Counted from the stretch's first letter, positions 1-6,537 are shown. The stretch is DNA of 8,644 nucleotides from Candidatus Sumerlaeota bacterium (GCA_026398575.1 JAPLSP010000399.1:1-8644); one strand, 5' to 3'. Numbers and translations: made by a program. Notes: generated by a model from the letters alone, not told the origin.

Positions 1-167
1 ACTGGGAGCGCCAGCATCTCTGCTGGCGAGTGGTGAAAAATGCGCAGCCAACTTGCCCCACAAAAGAGCATAAGAAAAGTTGTTGCTGCGCGGAGATGCT
101 AGAGGCTTTAGGCGCAGAGCGGGGGAGGGCTTTTCCACGCGCCAGCAGAGATGCTGGCGCTCCCAGT
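1..167. repeat. 28-bp inverted repeat pair bracketing a 111-bp spacer
   Basis: Bases 1-28 reappear as an exact reverse complement at 140-167. Each arm is itself a hairpin: CGCCAGCA-TCTC-TGCTGGCG at 9-28, and CGCCAGCA-GAGA-TGCTGGCG at 140-159 (8-bp stem, 4-nt loop). The spacer holds a third imperfect stem, pairing GCGCAGC-CAACTT (42-54) with AAGTTG-TT-GCTGCGC (77-91). No credible gene lies inside. The left arm starts at base 1, so the element may continue outside the window. It may be a mobile miniature element or a genome-wide intergenic repeat; which one cannot be decided here. Confidence 0.8.
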
Positions 168-191
168 GGCGCTCCCAGTGGCGCTCCCAGT
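156..191. repeat. 12-bp tandem repeat, three copies
   Basis: GGCGCTCCCAGT occurs three times head to tail without mismatch (156-167, 168-179, 180-191). The first copy is the tail of the right arm of the 28-bp inverted repeat, so the end of that repeat appears to have been duplicated locally. An open frame across it would encode GAPS repeats, which I regard as a by-product. Confidence 0.9.
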
Positions 192-218
192 TATTACCGT
201 CAAATGCAAAAAAAATAT

Positions 219-270
219 TTGACACTCCGCGTCTGATGTTTGAGACTGAGTTTGCTGCTATTTATATAAT
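219..270 (+). promoter_or_regulatory. Candidate promoter region for the 420-3812 gene cluster
   Basis: This is the AT-rich part of the 228-bp stretch between the repeats and the first gene. A TTGACA lies at 219-224 and a TTGAGA at 240-245. The second is followed after 17 bases by TATATA (263-268) and after 19 by a consensus TATAAT (265-270). The -10-like hexamer is good, but which -35 pairs with it is unclear. Nothing else was found between 271 and 405. Confidence 0.4.
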
Positions 271-419
271 AAATTGCTCACGCAGAAGGCAGAAGTTGGC
301 GTCATTTACGTGACAAGCAGGATTGTTTCTCTCGCAAATGCACAGTGTCCTGATGGAATTGGCTGGAAGCTCTGCAATCGCTATTGCAGGCTATATTTCA
401 TACGGAAAGGAAAAAGATC

Positions 420-737
420 ATGGCAAAAATCAAGAAAACGGATGCCAGTCCATTGGCGGCGGCGTTGTTGACGTTCTTTATTTTCAACCTTGGTCATCTT
501 ATCATCAACGGGCAGCAGCGCAAGTGGCTGTATACCTTCCTGGCTATTATTATTGGCTCTGTGCTCTGCTGTATTCCCGGATGGATCATTGGCATTCTCA
601 GCGTAGTTGATTCCTATCAAACAGCCGTCCGTTTGCAGAGCGGCGAAGAAATTGATGATAACGAATACTCCAATGTCTGGCTCTACAAGGCAGTAAAGAT
701 TATTGATAAGACTGCGACCTGTTCAGCCGCAAAGTAA
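420..737 (+). CDS. Small TM2-like two-helix membrane protein
   Basis: This is a 105-residue protein that I cannot assign to a named function. The start is taken at the ATG at 420 (MAKIKK), preceded by a purine-rich GGAAAGGAAAAAG; a 12-residue upstream extension lacks a good ribosome site. Two hydrophobic segments are visible, about residues 12-29 and 37-63, joined by NGQQRKW. A charged, probably cytoplasmic tail follows (residues 64-105) containing DSYQTAVRLQSGEEI. The pattern of a Pro/Gly-rich first helix, an NGQ..K turn, a second helix ending in a D-x-Y motif and then a GE-rich tail resembles small TM2-domain-like membrane proteins, whose biochemical role is mostly unknown. The ABC importer binding protein starts only 25 bp downstream, so co-transcription and a link to that importer are likely but inferred. 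Confidence 0.75.
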   Translation: MAKIKKTDASPLAAALLTFFIFNLGHLIINGQQRKWLYTFLAIIIGSVLCCIPGWIIGILSVVDSYQTAVRLQSGEEIDDNEYSNVWLYKAVKIIDKTATCSAAK

Positions 738-753
738 GCGCTGGCCTGAATTC

Positions 754-760
754 AGAGGGA
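754..760 (+). promoter_or_regulatory. Ribosome binding site deciding the binding-protein start
   Basis: AGAGGGA ends two bases before the ATG at 763. The spacing is short but it is the only purine-rich site nearby. It favours 763 over the TTG at 703, which would overlap the preceding gene by 35 bases. The next in-frame ATG, at 796, has no such site. Confidence 0.45.
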
Positions 761-762
761 TT

Positions 763-2049
763 ATGACAATAAAAACCCGGATTGCTTCTATTTCCATGCG
801 CAGTGCTGTTGCCGCGTTTATGGCGCCATGCAGCGGGTTCGAGGCCGACGCCATGAAGGCCGTGGTGGACCTTTATAACAAGCGGCAAAACAAGATTTGG
901 GTCAACTACCTCAGCACGAGCCAGATTGACCGCAAGCTGCTGCTCGCCACGGCCGTCGGCAATCCGCCCGACGTGGCGGGGTTTTGGTCCTATAACATGG
1001 CCAACTTCGCCGACAAGGGCGCGCTCATGACGATGGACCGCCTGATGAAACGCGACGGCCTGAGCGTCAAGGACTACCTGCCCGCGTTTGGCGCGCTGCT
1101 GCAATATCGTGGATTCGTCTGGGCGTTGCCGACCACGCCGGCCACGGTGGCGCTGCACTACAACAAGCGCCTCTTCCGCGAAGCGGGCCTGGACCCGGAG
1201 AAGCCCCCGCGCACGCTCCAGGAACTGTGGGACTATTCCGAAAAGCTGACCAAGCGCGATGCCAAGGGAAATCTGACCCAGCTGGGATTTACGCCGAACG
1301 ATCCGGGGTGGTGGAATCCGCTGTGGCCGGTCTGGTTTGGAGGGCGGATTCTTAAGGACGAATGGACGGTCAATTGCGCGTCAAAGCCTTTCATAGACGG
1401 GCTGAAGTGGGCGCGCTCATATCCGGACCACTATGGCCTTAAGAACATGATCGCGATGCAGGCCAGCGGCGGTGGCTTCGATTCGGCGCAAAACGTGTTC
1501 ATCGCCGAAAAACTCGCGATGCAGCTGCAAGGCGTCTGGATGGGCAATTTCATCGAGAAATACAATCCCAAGTTGGAGTGGGGCGCCGCGCCCTTCCCGG
1601 TAGCCATGGACAATACCCCGGATGTTACCGTCGCCGAAGCGGACTTGATCATTATTCCCCGCGGATGCAAACACGTCGAGGAAGCCTGGGACTTCATCAA
1701 GTTCACGCAAACGGTCGAAGCGATGGAATTGCTGTGCATGGGCCAGCGCAAGTTTTCCCCGCTGATGAGAGTCACGCCCGGTTTTTATGAAACGCATCCG
1801 AATCCCTATATCAAGCTTTTCCGCCGGCTGGCCGAGTCGCCGAATGCCTACACCATTCCTTCCTTCGCGCTCTATAACGAATACCAGGGCGAAATGTCGC
1901 CGGCCTTCGAGGCGGTCTGGCTGGGGCAGAAGACGCCCGAAGAAGCCATGAAAAGCGTCTTCAACCGTATCCAGCCCCGGATGGACAAGCAGAAAGCTCA
2001 ATGGGAACGAATCAAAGACCAACGTCTGAAACAGTGGAGCGAAGAATGA
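763..2049 (+). CDS. Sugar-type ABC transporter substrate-binding protein, atypical N-terminus
   Basis: This is a 428-residue extracellular solute-binding protein of the family-1 (maltose/glycerol-phosphate/oligosaccharide) type. It would capture a sugar outside the membrane and deliver it to the two permeases that follow; the substrate cannot be read from sequence. Family marks are GNPPDVAGFW (from residue 66), the ligand-cleft WALPTTPATVALHYNK (from 120), FREAGLDPEKPPRTLQELW, and a C-terminal lobe with AWDFIKF and a KFSPLM stretch. The stop overlaps the next gene's start (ATGA). The first 30 residues are odd: MTIKTRIASISMRSAVAAFMAPCSG is a poor signal peptide, MAPC is not a proper lipobox, and the first beta strand expected before GFEADAM (in relatives, hydrophobics then W-x-x-W-T-G-F-E) is missing. 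Either the true N-terminus is lost or a frameshift lies near 836-840. Whether this copy is secreted and functional is therefore uncertain. Confidence 0.85.
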   Translation: MTIKTRIASISMRSAVAAFMAPCSGFEADAMKAVVDLYNKRQNKIWVNYLSTSQIDRKLLLATAVGNPPDVAGFWSYNMANFADKGALMTMDRLMKRDGLSVKDYLPAFGALLQYRGFVWALPTTPATVALHYNKRLFREAGLDPEKPPRTLQELWDYSEKLTKRDAKGNLTQLGFTPNDPGWWNPLWPVWFGGRILKDEWTVNCASKPFIDGLKWARSYPDHYGLKNMIAMQASGGGFDSAQNVFIAEKLAMQLQGVWMGNFIEKYNPKLEWGAAPFPVAMDNTPDVTVAEADLIIIPRGCKHVEEAWDFIKFTQTVEAMELLCMGQRKFSPLMRVTPGFYETHPNPYIKLFRRLAESPNAYTIPSFALYNEYQGEMSPAFEAVWLGQKTPEEAMKSVFNRIQPRMDKQKAQWERIKDQRLKQWSEE

Positions 2050-2933
2050 CGCGACGCACGCGGCATAATCTCTTCCTGGGGCTGGCCTTCATTTCGCCGT
2101 GGCTCGTGGCGCTGTCGGTTTGGATTCTGGGACCTGCGGTCATGGCCTTTATTTGCAGCCTGACGGACTTCAACGTCCTGAATCCGCCCGTGTTTATCGG
2201 CGCGGGGAACTATACGGACCTGGCCACCGACCAGATCTTTTGGAAGTCGCTCTTCAATACGCTCTCATACGCGGCGATGGCGCTGCCGCTCGGAACGTGC
2301 CTGTCGCTGTTCCTGTCCATCCTGCTCAATCAGAAGGTCGTGGCGAGGCCCGTCTTCCGCACGATCTTTTTCCTGCCGTCGCTCGTTCCCGCCGTGGCGC
2401 TGGCCGTGCTATGGCAATGGATTTTCAACGGCAAATTCGGCGTGCTGAACTACTTCCTGCATATTTTCGGCATCACGGGGCCGGCGTGGCTGAACGATCC
2501 CGTCTGGACCAAGCCCGCGCTGGTCTTGACGGGAATGTGGGGCGTCGGATACGCCATCGTCATCTATCTGGCCGCCCTGCAGGACGTGCCGCAGGAGCTG
2601 TATGAGGCCGCCGAGATTGACGGCGCTTCCTGGTATCACAAGGTCCGCCACGTCACGCTGCCGATGATTTCGCCCGTCATTTACTTCAACCTGATCATGG
2701 GCTCGATCGGCGTGCTTCAGGAATTCGTCACGCCCTATATCATGATGGGCCCTGACGGCCAGCCGGCGCGCTCGACCCTGTTTTATGCGATGTATCTATA
2801 CAATCATGCCTTCGTTTATCTGAACATGGGATATGCCTGCGCGATGGGCGTCATCTTGTTCTTCATGATCGCCGCGCTGACGTGGCTCATGCACACCATC
2901 ACCCGCAAACACGTCCATTACGGAGGCGCCTAA
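2046..2933 (+). CDS. ABC sugar transporter permease 1 (MalF/UgpA type)
   Basis: This is a 295-residue inner-membrane permease forming half of the importer channel. The ATG at 2046 overlaps the stop of the binding-protein gene by four bases (ATGA), with TGGAG at 2035-2039 as the ribosome site; this suggests translational coupling. Six or so hydrophobic helices are visible, the first at about residues 9-38. The cytoplasmic EAA loop that docks on the ATPase is clear at residues 187-206 (EAAEIDGA, twelve residues, then LP). A conserved FFLPSLVPAVALAVLWQWIFNGKFG-like stretch spans about 108-132. Length and EAA position match the MalF/UgpA/LacF group without the large periplasmic insert of enteric MalF. 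It should pair with the permease immediately downstream. Family assignment is secure; the transported sugar is unknown. Confidence 0.95.
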   Translation: MTRRTRHNLFLGLAFISPWLVALSVWILGPAVMAFICSLTDFNVLNPPVFIGAGNYTDLATDQIFWKSLFNTLSYAAMALPLGTCLSLFLSILLNQKVVARPVFRTIFFLPSLVPAVALAVLWQWIFNGKFGVLNYFLHIFGITGPAWLNDPVWTKPALVLTGMWGVGYAIVIYLAALQDVPQELYEAAEIDGASWYHKVRHVTLPMISPVIYFNLIMGSIGVLQEFVTPYIMMGPDGQPARSTLFYAMYLYNHAFVYLNMGYACAMGVILFFMIAALTWLMHTITRKHVHYGGA

Positions 2934-2936
2934 TTC

Positions 2937-3812
2937 ATGCCTGTAACCTCCGCTCCCAAGAAAGGCTCTTCCGGCGCCGTCAATACCGTCGGCGTCATCG
3001 GCAAGATCGCGCTCTATGCGGTCCTGCTGTTCTTCTCTTTTATGTATCTTTTTCCCTTCGCCTGGATGCTCACGACTTCGATCAAGGACATCACCCAGGC
3101 CATGAGAATGCCGCCCGAATGGATTCCCAATCCCTTCAAGTGGAATAATTATCTCGCGGTGGGCAAATATATCCCGTTCTGGCTATACGCCCGCAATACC
3201 GCTTTTATCTGTGTGATGAACGTAATGGGCACCACGCTCAGTTGCGCCTTGATCGCATACGGCTTTTCGCGGATCGAATGGCCCGGACGCGACAAGGTCT
3301 TCGCCCTGACGCTGGCCACGATGATGATTCCGTTCCCCGTTTTGATGGTGCCGCAATACGTCATCTTCCTGAAGCTGGGCTGGGTCGGGACCTATATGCC
3401 ATTGTGGGTTCCTTCCTTCTTCGGGTCGGCTTGGAATATCTTCCTGCTGCGGCAGTTCTTCATGACCTTGCCCAAGGAGTTGAGCGAAGCGGCCGAGATT
3501 GACGGCTGCAGCCACTGGCGCATTTTCTGGCAAATCATTGTGCCGCTGTCAAAACCGGCGCTCCTCGTCGTGGCGCTGTTCTGCTTCATGTATCATTGGC
3601 GCGACTTTATGGGGCCGCTCATTTACCTGACCAATCAAAGCCAGTTTACGCTGGCGCTGGGCTTGCAGTCCTTCCAAACCCGACAGGGCGGGACGGAAAT
3701 GAATCTTCTGATGGCCGCCTCGACGATGATGATCACCCCGATCCTCGTCCTCTTCTTCTTCACGCAGCGCGCCTTCATCCAGGGAATCAGCATGACGGGA
3801 ATAAAAGGCTGA
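2937..3812 (+). CDS. ABC sugar transporter permease 2 (MalG/UgpE type)
   Basis: This is a 291-residue inner-membrane permease, the second half of the importer channel. It starts three bases after the stop of permease 1, with GGAGG at 2922-2926 inside the end of that gene. A polar 22-residue N-terminus precedes the first helix (about 23-48). The family motifs follow: TTSIKDITQ after helix 1, NTAF before helix 2, YGFSR at 108-112, and the EAA docking loop at 184-204 (EAAEIDGC, then VPLSKP). The C-terminus AFIQGISMTGIKG matches the conserved F..G...GA.KG ending of the MalG/LacG/UgpE group. The EAA loop shows it needs an ATPase partner, yet none is encoded in this window; a shared MsmX/UgpC-like ATPase elsewhere is the usual solution. 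No clear terminator follows, so the operon end is undefined. Confidence 0.95.
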   Translation: MPVTSAPKKGSSGAVNTVGVIGKIALYAVLLFFSFMYLFPFAWMLTTSIKDITQAMRMPPEWIPNPFKWNNYLAVGKYIPFWLYARNTAFICVMNVMGTTLSCALIAYGFSRIEWPGRDKVFALTLATMMIPFPVLMVPQYVIFLKLGWVGTYMPLWVPSFFGSAWNIFLLRQFFMTLPKELSEAAEIDGCSHWRIFWQIIVPLSKPALLVVALFCFMYHWRDFMGPLIYLTNQSQFTLALGLQSFQTRQGGTEMNLLMAASTMMITPILVLFFFTQRAFIQGISMTGIKG

Positions 3813-3870
3813 TTTTCTTTGGATTATCCGGTGAAGCGATGAAAAAACTGCGGCAATTCAAAAAAGTAGC

Positions 3871-3899
3871 TTGAGAAACGGGCGCCGGCGCTTTAGAAT
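3871..3899 (+). promoter_or_regulatory. Sigma-70-like promoter with palindromic spacer
   Basis: TTGAGA (3871-3876) and TAGAAT (3894-3899) each match consensus at five of six positions and are separated by exactly 17 bases. The spacer contains the perfect palindrome GCGCCGGCGC (3882-3891), which could be an operator or chance in GC-rich DNA. Transcription would begin near 3906, leaving a leader of about 50 bases before the ATG at 3956. The rest of the 143-bp gap (3813-3955) shows no other feature. Confidence 0.5.
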
Positions 3900-3955
3900 C
3901 AACCCGCCGTTTTGATTGAAGAAACGCAGAACAACACCCGTTGGGAGGATTGACA

Positions 3956-5110
3956 ATGAAAATTGCCCGAATGTATTTGTGCGCAATTGCGATTTCCGCC
4001 GTGGCTTTGATCCGCTTCGCCTCTGCCGATCCCACGTGCACATGGGTGACCGCCCCGCCGATCGAAACAAGCGGCCAGGATGTATCTCAGGATCCAGCCA
4101 CGCCTCTTCTGGATAACGATTGTATTTACTATACAAATATATTTCAGATAACTCAGGTCGAGGTCGCTATCGTCGCGCCGGACCAATGGGAAGATATCAC
4201 GGCCCAAGCCGCCCCCGCTGCCATAAACGGCATCAATAATGGGTCCTTGCCCATGACGATTTATGATCAGGTTTTTTCTTACACCAATACCGGCCCGGAT
4301 TATTCGTTTTCGGCTCACATAACGGTTAGCGTGGATGGGAATGGCAGTTCGCATTTTTCAGTCACGGGCGTCACGCTCTCAGGCGTGCAAGGCCTTCGCC
4401 TGACGATCAGCGCCACCGGCGCCGCGATGCGCTATCTCACCACTTCGGTGGGCTCTGGAAATGGAACGCTTCTGCCCGCCTCGGATTGGTTCGCTAAAAA
4501 TTCAGTGGTGGATCTGACCGCCCAGCCGGACGCGGGCTGGCGCGTGCAGTCATGGACGGGCACCAACGACGATGCTTCTGTCGCTCTGACCAATCAAGTC
4601 ACGGTTGACTATGACAAATCCGTGTCGGTCCAGTTTGAGCCTGCGCCCAGTCCTTCGCCTTCACCTTCGCCGTCTCTGTCGCCCTCGCCCTCGCCCAGTC
4701 CGTCGCCAAGCCCTTCGCCAACGCCCATTACATACACGTTATCGGCAGCTTCGGATGACGGCGCCGTGGCCAAAGCGCCGGATTATGCGGCGTATCTCCC
4801 GGGAACAACCGTGACGCTGACCGTAACGCCGAATACAGGCTTTCATTTCGATCATTGGTTCGGCAACGATCCCGAATCGCAGTTAACGCCTGCGCAAGCG
4901 CTCAGCAATCCGCTGGATATTCTTATGAATTCGAACAAAGCCCTGACCGCGGTCTGCCTGCCGGACGCAGTGACCACTTCCCTGATGAGAGATTATCTCA
5001 CGGGCCGGGCAACCCTGACGGCGGGTCAAAAAACCTCCGCGGATGTCAACGGCGATAATCGCCTCGACATCGCCGACCTCATGAAGATGATTTTTTCAGG
5101 CGGGCATTAA
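3956..5110 (+). CDS. Secreted modular protein: InlB-like repeats, Pro-Ser linker, dockerin-like EF-hand
   Basis: This is a 384-residue exported protein of unknown function. The ATG at 3956 follows a strong GGGAGGA (3943-3949). Residues 1-24 are a signal peptide with cleavage likely after ASA. Residues 25-158 are beta-rich and unrecognised. Residues 160-228 (TTSVGSGNGTLLPAS, then PDAGWRVQSWTGT and VSVQFE) match the divergent InlB B-repeat / bacterial repeat pattern; a second, less regular copy spans 258-338 (PNTGFHFDHWFGN). Between them, residues 229-257 are an almost pure Pro-Ser linker typical of extracellular multidomain proteins. The C-terminus (about 342-384) is a dockerin-like half: RDYLTGRATLTAGQ, then an EF-hand calcium loop D363-N365-D367-R369-D371-D374. 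No catalytic motif is visible, so a surface adhesion or assembly role is inferred. It has its own promoter and terminator. Confidence 0.88.
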   Translation: MKIARMYLCAIAISAVALIRFASADPTCTWVTAPPIETSGQDVSQDPATPLLDNDCIYYTNIFQITQVEVAIVAPDQWEDITAQAAPAAINGINNGSLPMTIYDQVFSYTNTGPDYSFSAHITVSVDGNGSSHFSVTGVTLSGVQGLRLTISATGAAMRYLTTSVGSGNGTLLPASDWFAKNSVVDLTAQPDAGWRVQSWTGTNDDASVALTNQVTVDYDKSVSVQFEPAPSPSPSPSPSLSPSPSPSPSPSPSPTPITYTLSAASDDGAVAKAPDYAAYLPGTTVTLTVTPNTGFHFDHWFGNDPESQLTPAQALSNPLDILMNSNKALTAVCLPDAVTTSLMRDYLTGRATLTAGQKTSADVNGDNRLDIADLMKMIFSGGH

Positions 5111-5137
5111 AGAACCGGAATACCATTAAGCCACAAG

Positions 5138-5237
5138 GAGCCTGTCGGAGAACCGCGTGTCGCCGCCATGAAAACACCCAAATACCGGCGCTTTTCATGG
5201 CGGCGACACTTTGAATATTTGATTCTCCGACAGGCTC
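5138..5237. mobile_element. 100-bp nested inverted repeat, MITE-like
   Basis: An outer perfect 15-bp inverted repeat (GAGCCTGTCGGAGAA at 5138-5152, its complement at 5223-5237) encloses an inner perfect 18-bp one (GTGTCGCCGCCATGAAAA at 5157-5174, complement at 5192-5209). The centre is 17 nt. The whole would fold into one long hairpin. It has no coding capacity and sits between a stop codon and that gene's terminator. The outer repeat looks like a transposon end, suggesting a non-autonomous miniature element, but I see no target-site duplication. A large structured RNA or a double hairpin is the alternative. Confidence 0.6.
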
Positions 5238-5240
5238 TAT

Positions 5241-5280
5241 GCGCGCCGCTTGGGTTTTTCGCAAGCGGCGCGCTGTTTTT
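5241..5280 (+). terminator. Rho-independent terminator of the modular-protein gene
   Basis: A perfect 12-bp GC-rich stem (GCGCGCCGCTTG at 5241-5252 with CAAGCGGCGCGC at 5262-5273) closes a 9-nt loop and is followed by TGTTTTTAATTTT. It lies 130 bp after the stop at 5110, the gap being filled mostly by the nested inverted repeat, which ends only three bases before the stem. Confidence 0.85.
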
Positions 5281-5330
5281 AATTTTGTGTTTCCATCGCT
5301 AAAGGGCTGGGATTTCCACAAACTCCGTCT

Positions 5331-5353
5331 GTAAAAATAAGCCGCTTCGCGGC
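5331..5353 (-). terminator. Candidate terminator for the minus-strand oxidoreductase gene
   Basis: On the minus strand GCCGC-GAA-GCGGC (5353 down to 5341) is followed by TTATTTTTA. The stem is only five base pairs but all G-C. It is about 120 bases beyond the stop at 5473 and faces the + strand terminator, as expected between convergent genes. Confidence 0.45.
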
Positions 5354-5357
5354 GCAA

Positions 5358-5421
5358 AATCCGTGTATCCTTTAATCCGTGGTAAAAAGGCGCCACCACG
5401 GATTAAAGGATTAAACGGATT
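5358..5421. repeat. Hairpin of ATCCG/ATCCTTTA repeats (module copy 1)
   Basis: An exact 16-bp inverted repeat (ATCCTTTAATCCGTGG at 5367-5382, complement at 5396-5411) has a 13-nt loop. It is extended by an outer 7-bp pair (AATCCGT at 5358-5364, ACGGATT at 5415-5421). The arms are made of reiterated ATCC-type words, as in the larger hairpin at 6617-6725. It lies five bases from the 22-bp palindrome at 5427. Confidence 0.8.
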
Positions 5422-5426
5422 ACTAT

Positions 5427-5448
5427 GAACGACAACATGTTGTCGTTC
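5427..5448. repeat. 22-bp perfect palindrome, copy 1
   Basis: GAACGACAACA is followed directly by its own reverse complement TGTTGTCGTTC, with no central spacer. An identical 22-bp sequence occurs at 6739-6760. This copy is 24 bases beyond the oxidoreductase stop on the minus strand. No U-tract follows on that strand, so it is not a standard terminator. It could be a protein-binding site or part of an interspersed repeat. Confidence 0.9.
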
Positions 5449-5472
5449 GCAGGATGATAAGGGCTTACGGCG

Positions 5473-6537
5473 TCAAGTATAGAGCGCGCCGCCTCCCTGA
5501 TGCAATTCGGCGGTGGCGCTGGGGCGGACGCCAATCACCACTTTGCCGATATGCTTCTGCGACTCGAGATAGCGATAGGCTTCCGGCGCTTGCGCAAAGG
5601 GGAAGACCTTGTCAATCCAGGGCTTCAATGCTGACGCCTCGCATGCCTGGGCGAAGGCGCGCAGTTCCTCGGTGGATTGCATGAAGACGCCTTGCAGCGT
5701 GATCTGCCGCATGAAGAGATCGCGCGAAAGAATTTTCGCCTCGCCGCCCGCCAGCACTCCCACCAGCGCGATGCGCCCGCCGATCGCTGTCGCTTGGATT
5801 GATTTTTGCAGATTGTCGCCGCCGGCCACTTCCACAATAACGTCGGCGCCGGCGCCGCCGGTGATTTCGCGCACGCGCGCCGGCCAGGCCGGATCGTGAT
5901 AATCCACCGTTTCATGCGCGCCCAGCCGCTCCTTGACGATGCAGGCCTTTTCCGGCTTGGAAGTGCTGAAGATGATGCGCGCGCCCATCAGGCGCGCGAT
6001 TTGAGCGGCGAAGACGGACACGCCGCCCGTGCCGTGCAGCAGAACCCATTCGCCCGGGCGCGTCCGGCCATGCGTTACGACCGCGGCCCAGGCCGTCAAT
6101 CCCGCGATGGTCAGCGTCGAGCCTTCGGCCGGCGTTAGATGCTTCGGCATGCGGACCAGCGAAGCCGCAGGATAAATAATGCGCTCGGCCAATACGCCGT
6201 CCACGCCGCGGCCGCCGACAAACGTCCTGGCCCATTCCGGACGCAGTTTACCCGCCGGCCAGTGGCGGAACGGCGCATTCAAAACGTGGTCGCCTTGTTT
6301 CAGTCCCTCAACGTGCTCTCCTACTTCCAGCACCATGCCCGCCATGTCAGACGCCGCAATGATCGGTGGCTCCTGCGGGCCGCCATAGCGCCCATCGGCC
6401 ACCATCAGATCGCGGTAGTTCAGCGATACCGCCTCCACCTCCACCAGCGCCTCGCATCGCCCCGGCTTGGCCGGCTCCGGGCGCTCGGTCAGCTGAAGCG
6501 AGTCCAGCCCCGTTCCTTTGACAGTGTAACATTTCAT
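5473..6537 (-). CDS. Zinc-independent MDR oxidoreductase (quinone oxidoreductase/alcohol dehydrogenase-like)
   Basis: This is a 354-residue cytoplasmic NAD(P)-dependent oxidoreductase of the medium-chain family. The start is the ATG at 6537 (MKCYTVKG), seven bases after an ideal AAGGAGGA; a TTG 21 bases upstream would absorb that site into the protein. The N-terminal GroES-like domain spans about 1-130 (SLNYRDLMVADGRYG at 38-52, DMAGMVLEVGEHVEGLKQGDHV). The Rossmann fold follows with LLHGTGGVSVFAAQIARLMGA (166-186) and GAHETVDYHD. The catalytic zinc cysteine of true alcohol dehydrogenases is replaced by N40-Y41-R42-D43, and the four-cysteine structural-zinc loop is absent, so it belongs with the quinone-oxidoreductase/enoyl-reductase-like zinc-free branch. 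STSKPEK after the second Rossmann strand suggests NADPH but does not prove it. Substrate unknown; neighbours give no pathway. A weak CATAAT (minus strand, 6569-6564) may be its -10. Confidence 0.9.
   Translation of the reverse strand: MKCYTVKGTGLDSLQLTERPEPAKPGRCEALVEVEAVSLNYRDLMVADGRYGGPQEPPIIAASDMAGMVLEVGEHVEGLKQGDHVLNAPFRHWPAGKLRPEWARTFVGGRGVDGVLAERIIYPAASLVRMPKHLTPAEGSTLTIAGLTAWAAVVTHGRTRPGEWVLLHGTGGVSVFAAQIARLMGARIIFSTSKPEKACIVKERLGAHETVDYHDPAWPARVREITGGAGADVIVEVAGGDNLQKSIQATAIGGRIALVGVLAGGEAKILSRDLFMRQITLQGVFMQSTEELRAFAQACEASALKPWIDKVFPFAQAPEAYRYLESQKHIGKVVIGVRPSATAELHQGGGALYT

Noticed and set aside
1..191. CRISPR array
   Set aside because: Repeats are inverted or directly adjacent with no unique spacers of regular length, and no cas genes are present.
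30..236. 68-residue + strand open frame with GAPS repeats
   Set aside because: It lies wholly across the inverted and tandem repeats, its GAPS units come from the 12-bp repeat, and no ribosome site precedes it.
703..762. Upstream extension of the binding protein from a TTG
   Set aside because: It would overlap the end of the small membrane gene, adds no hydrophobic segment, and lacks a ribosome site, whereas AGAGGGA precedes the ATG at 763.
700..1158. 152-residue minus-strand open frame
   Set aside because: Antisense shadow of the binding-protein gene; its composition is rich in His, Arg and Gly, as expected from antisense GC-rich DNA.
1417..2022. 201-residue minus-strand open frame
   Set aside because: Antisense to the C-terminal lobe of the binding protein, which has clear family motifs on the + strand.
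3839..3874. 11-codon open frame MKKLRQFKKVA before the modular-protein gene
   Set aside because: Too short, no convincing ribosome site, and its stop lies inside the proposed -35 hexamer. A leader peptide is possible but unsupported.
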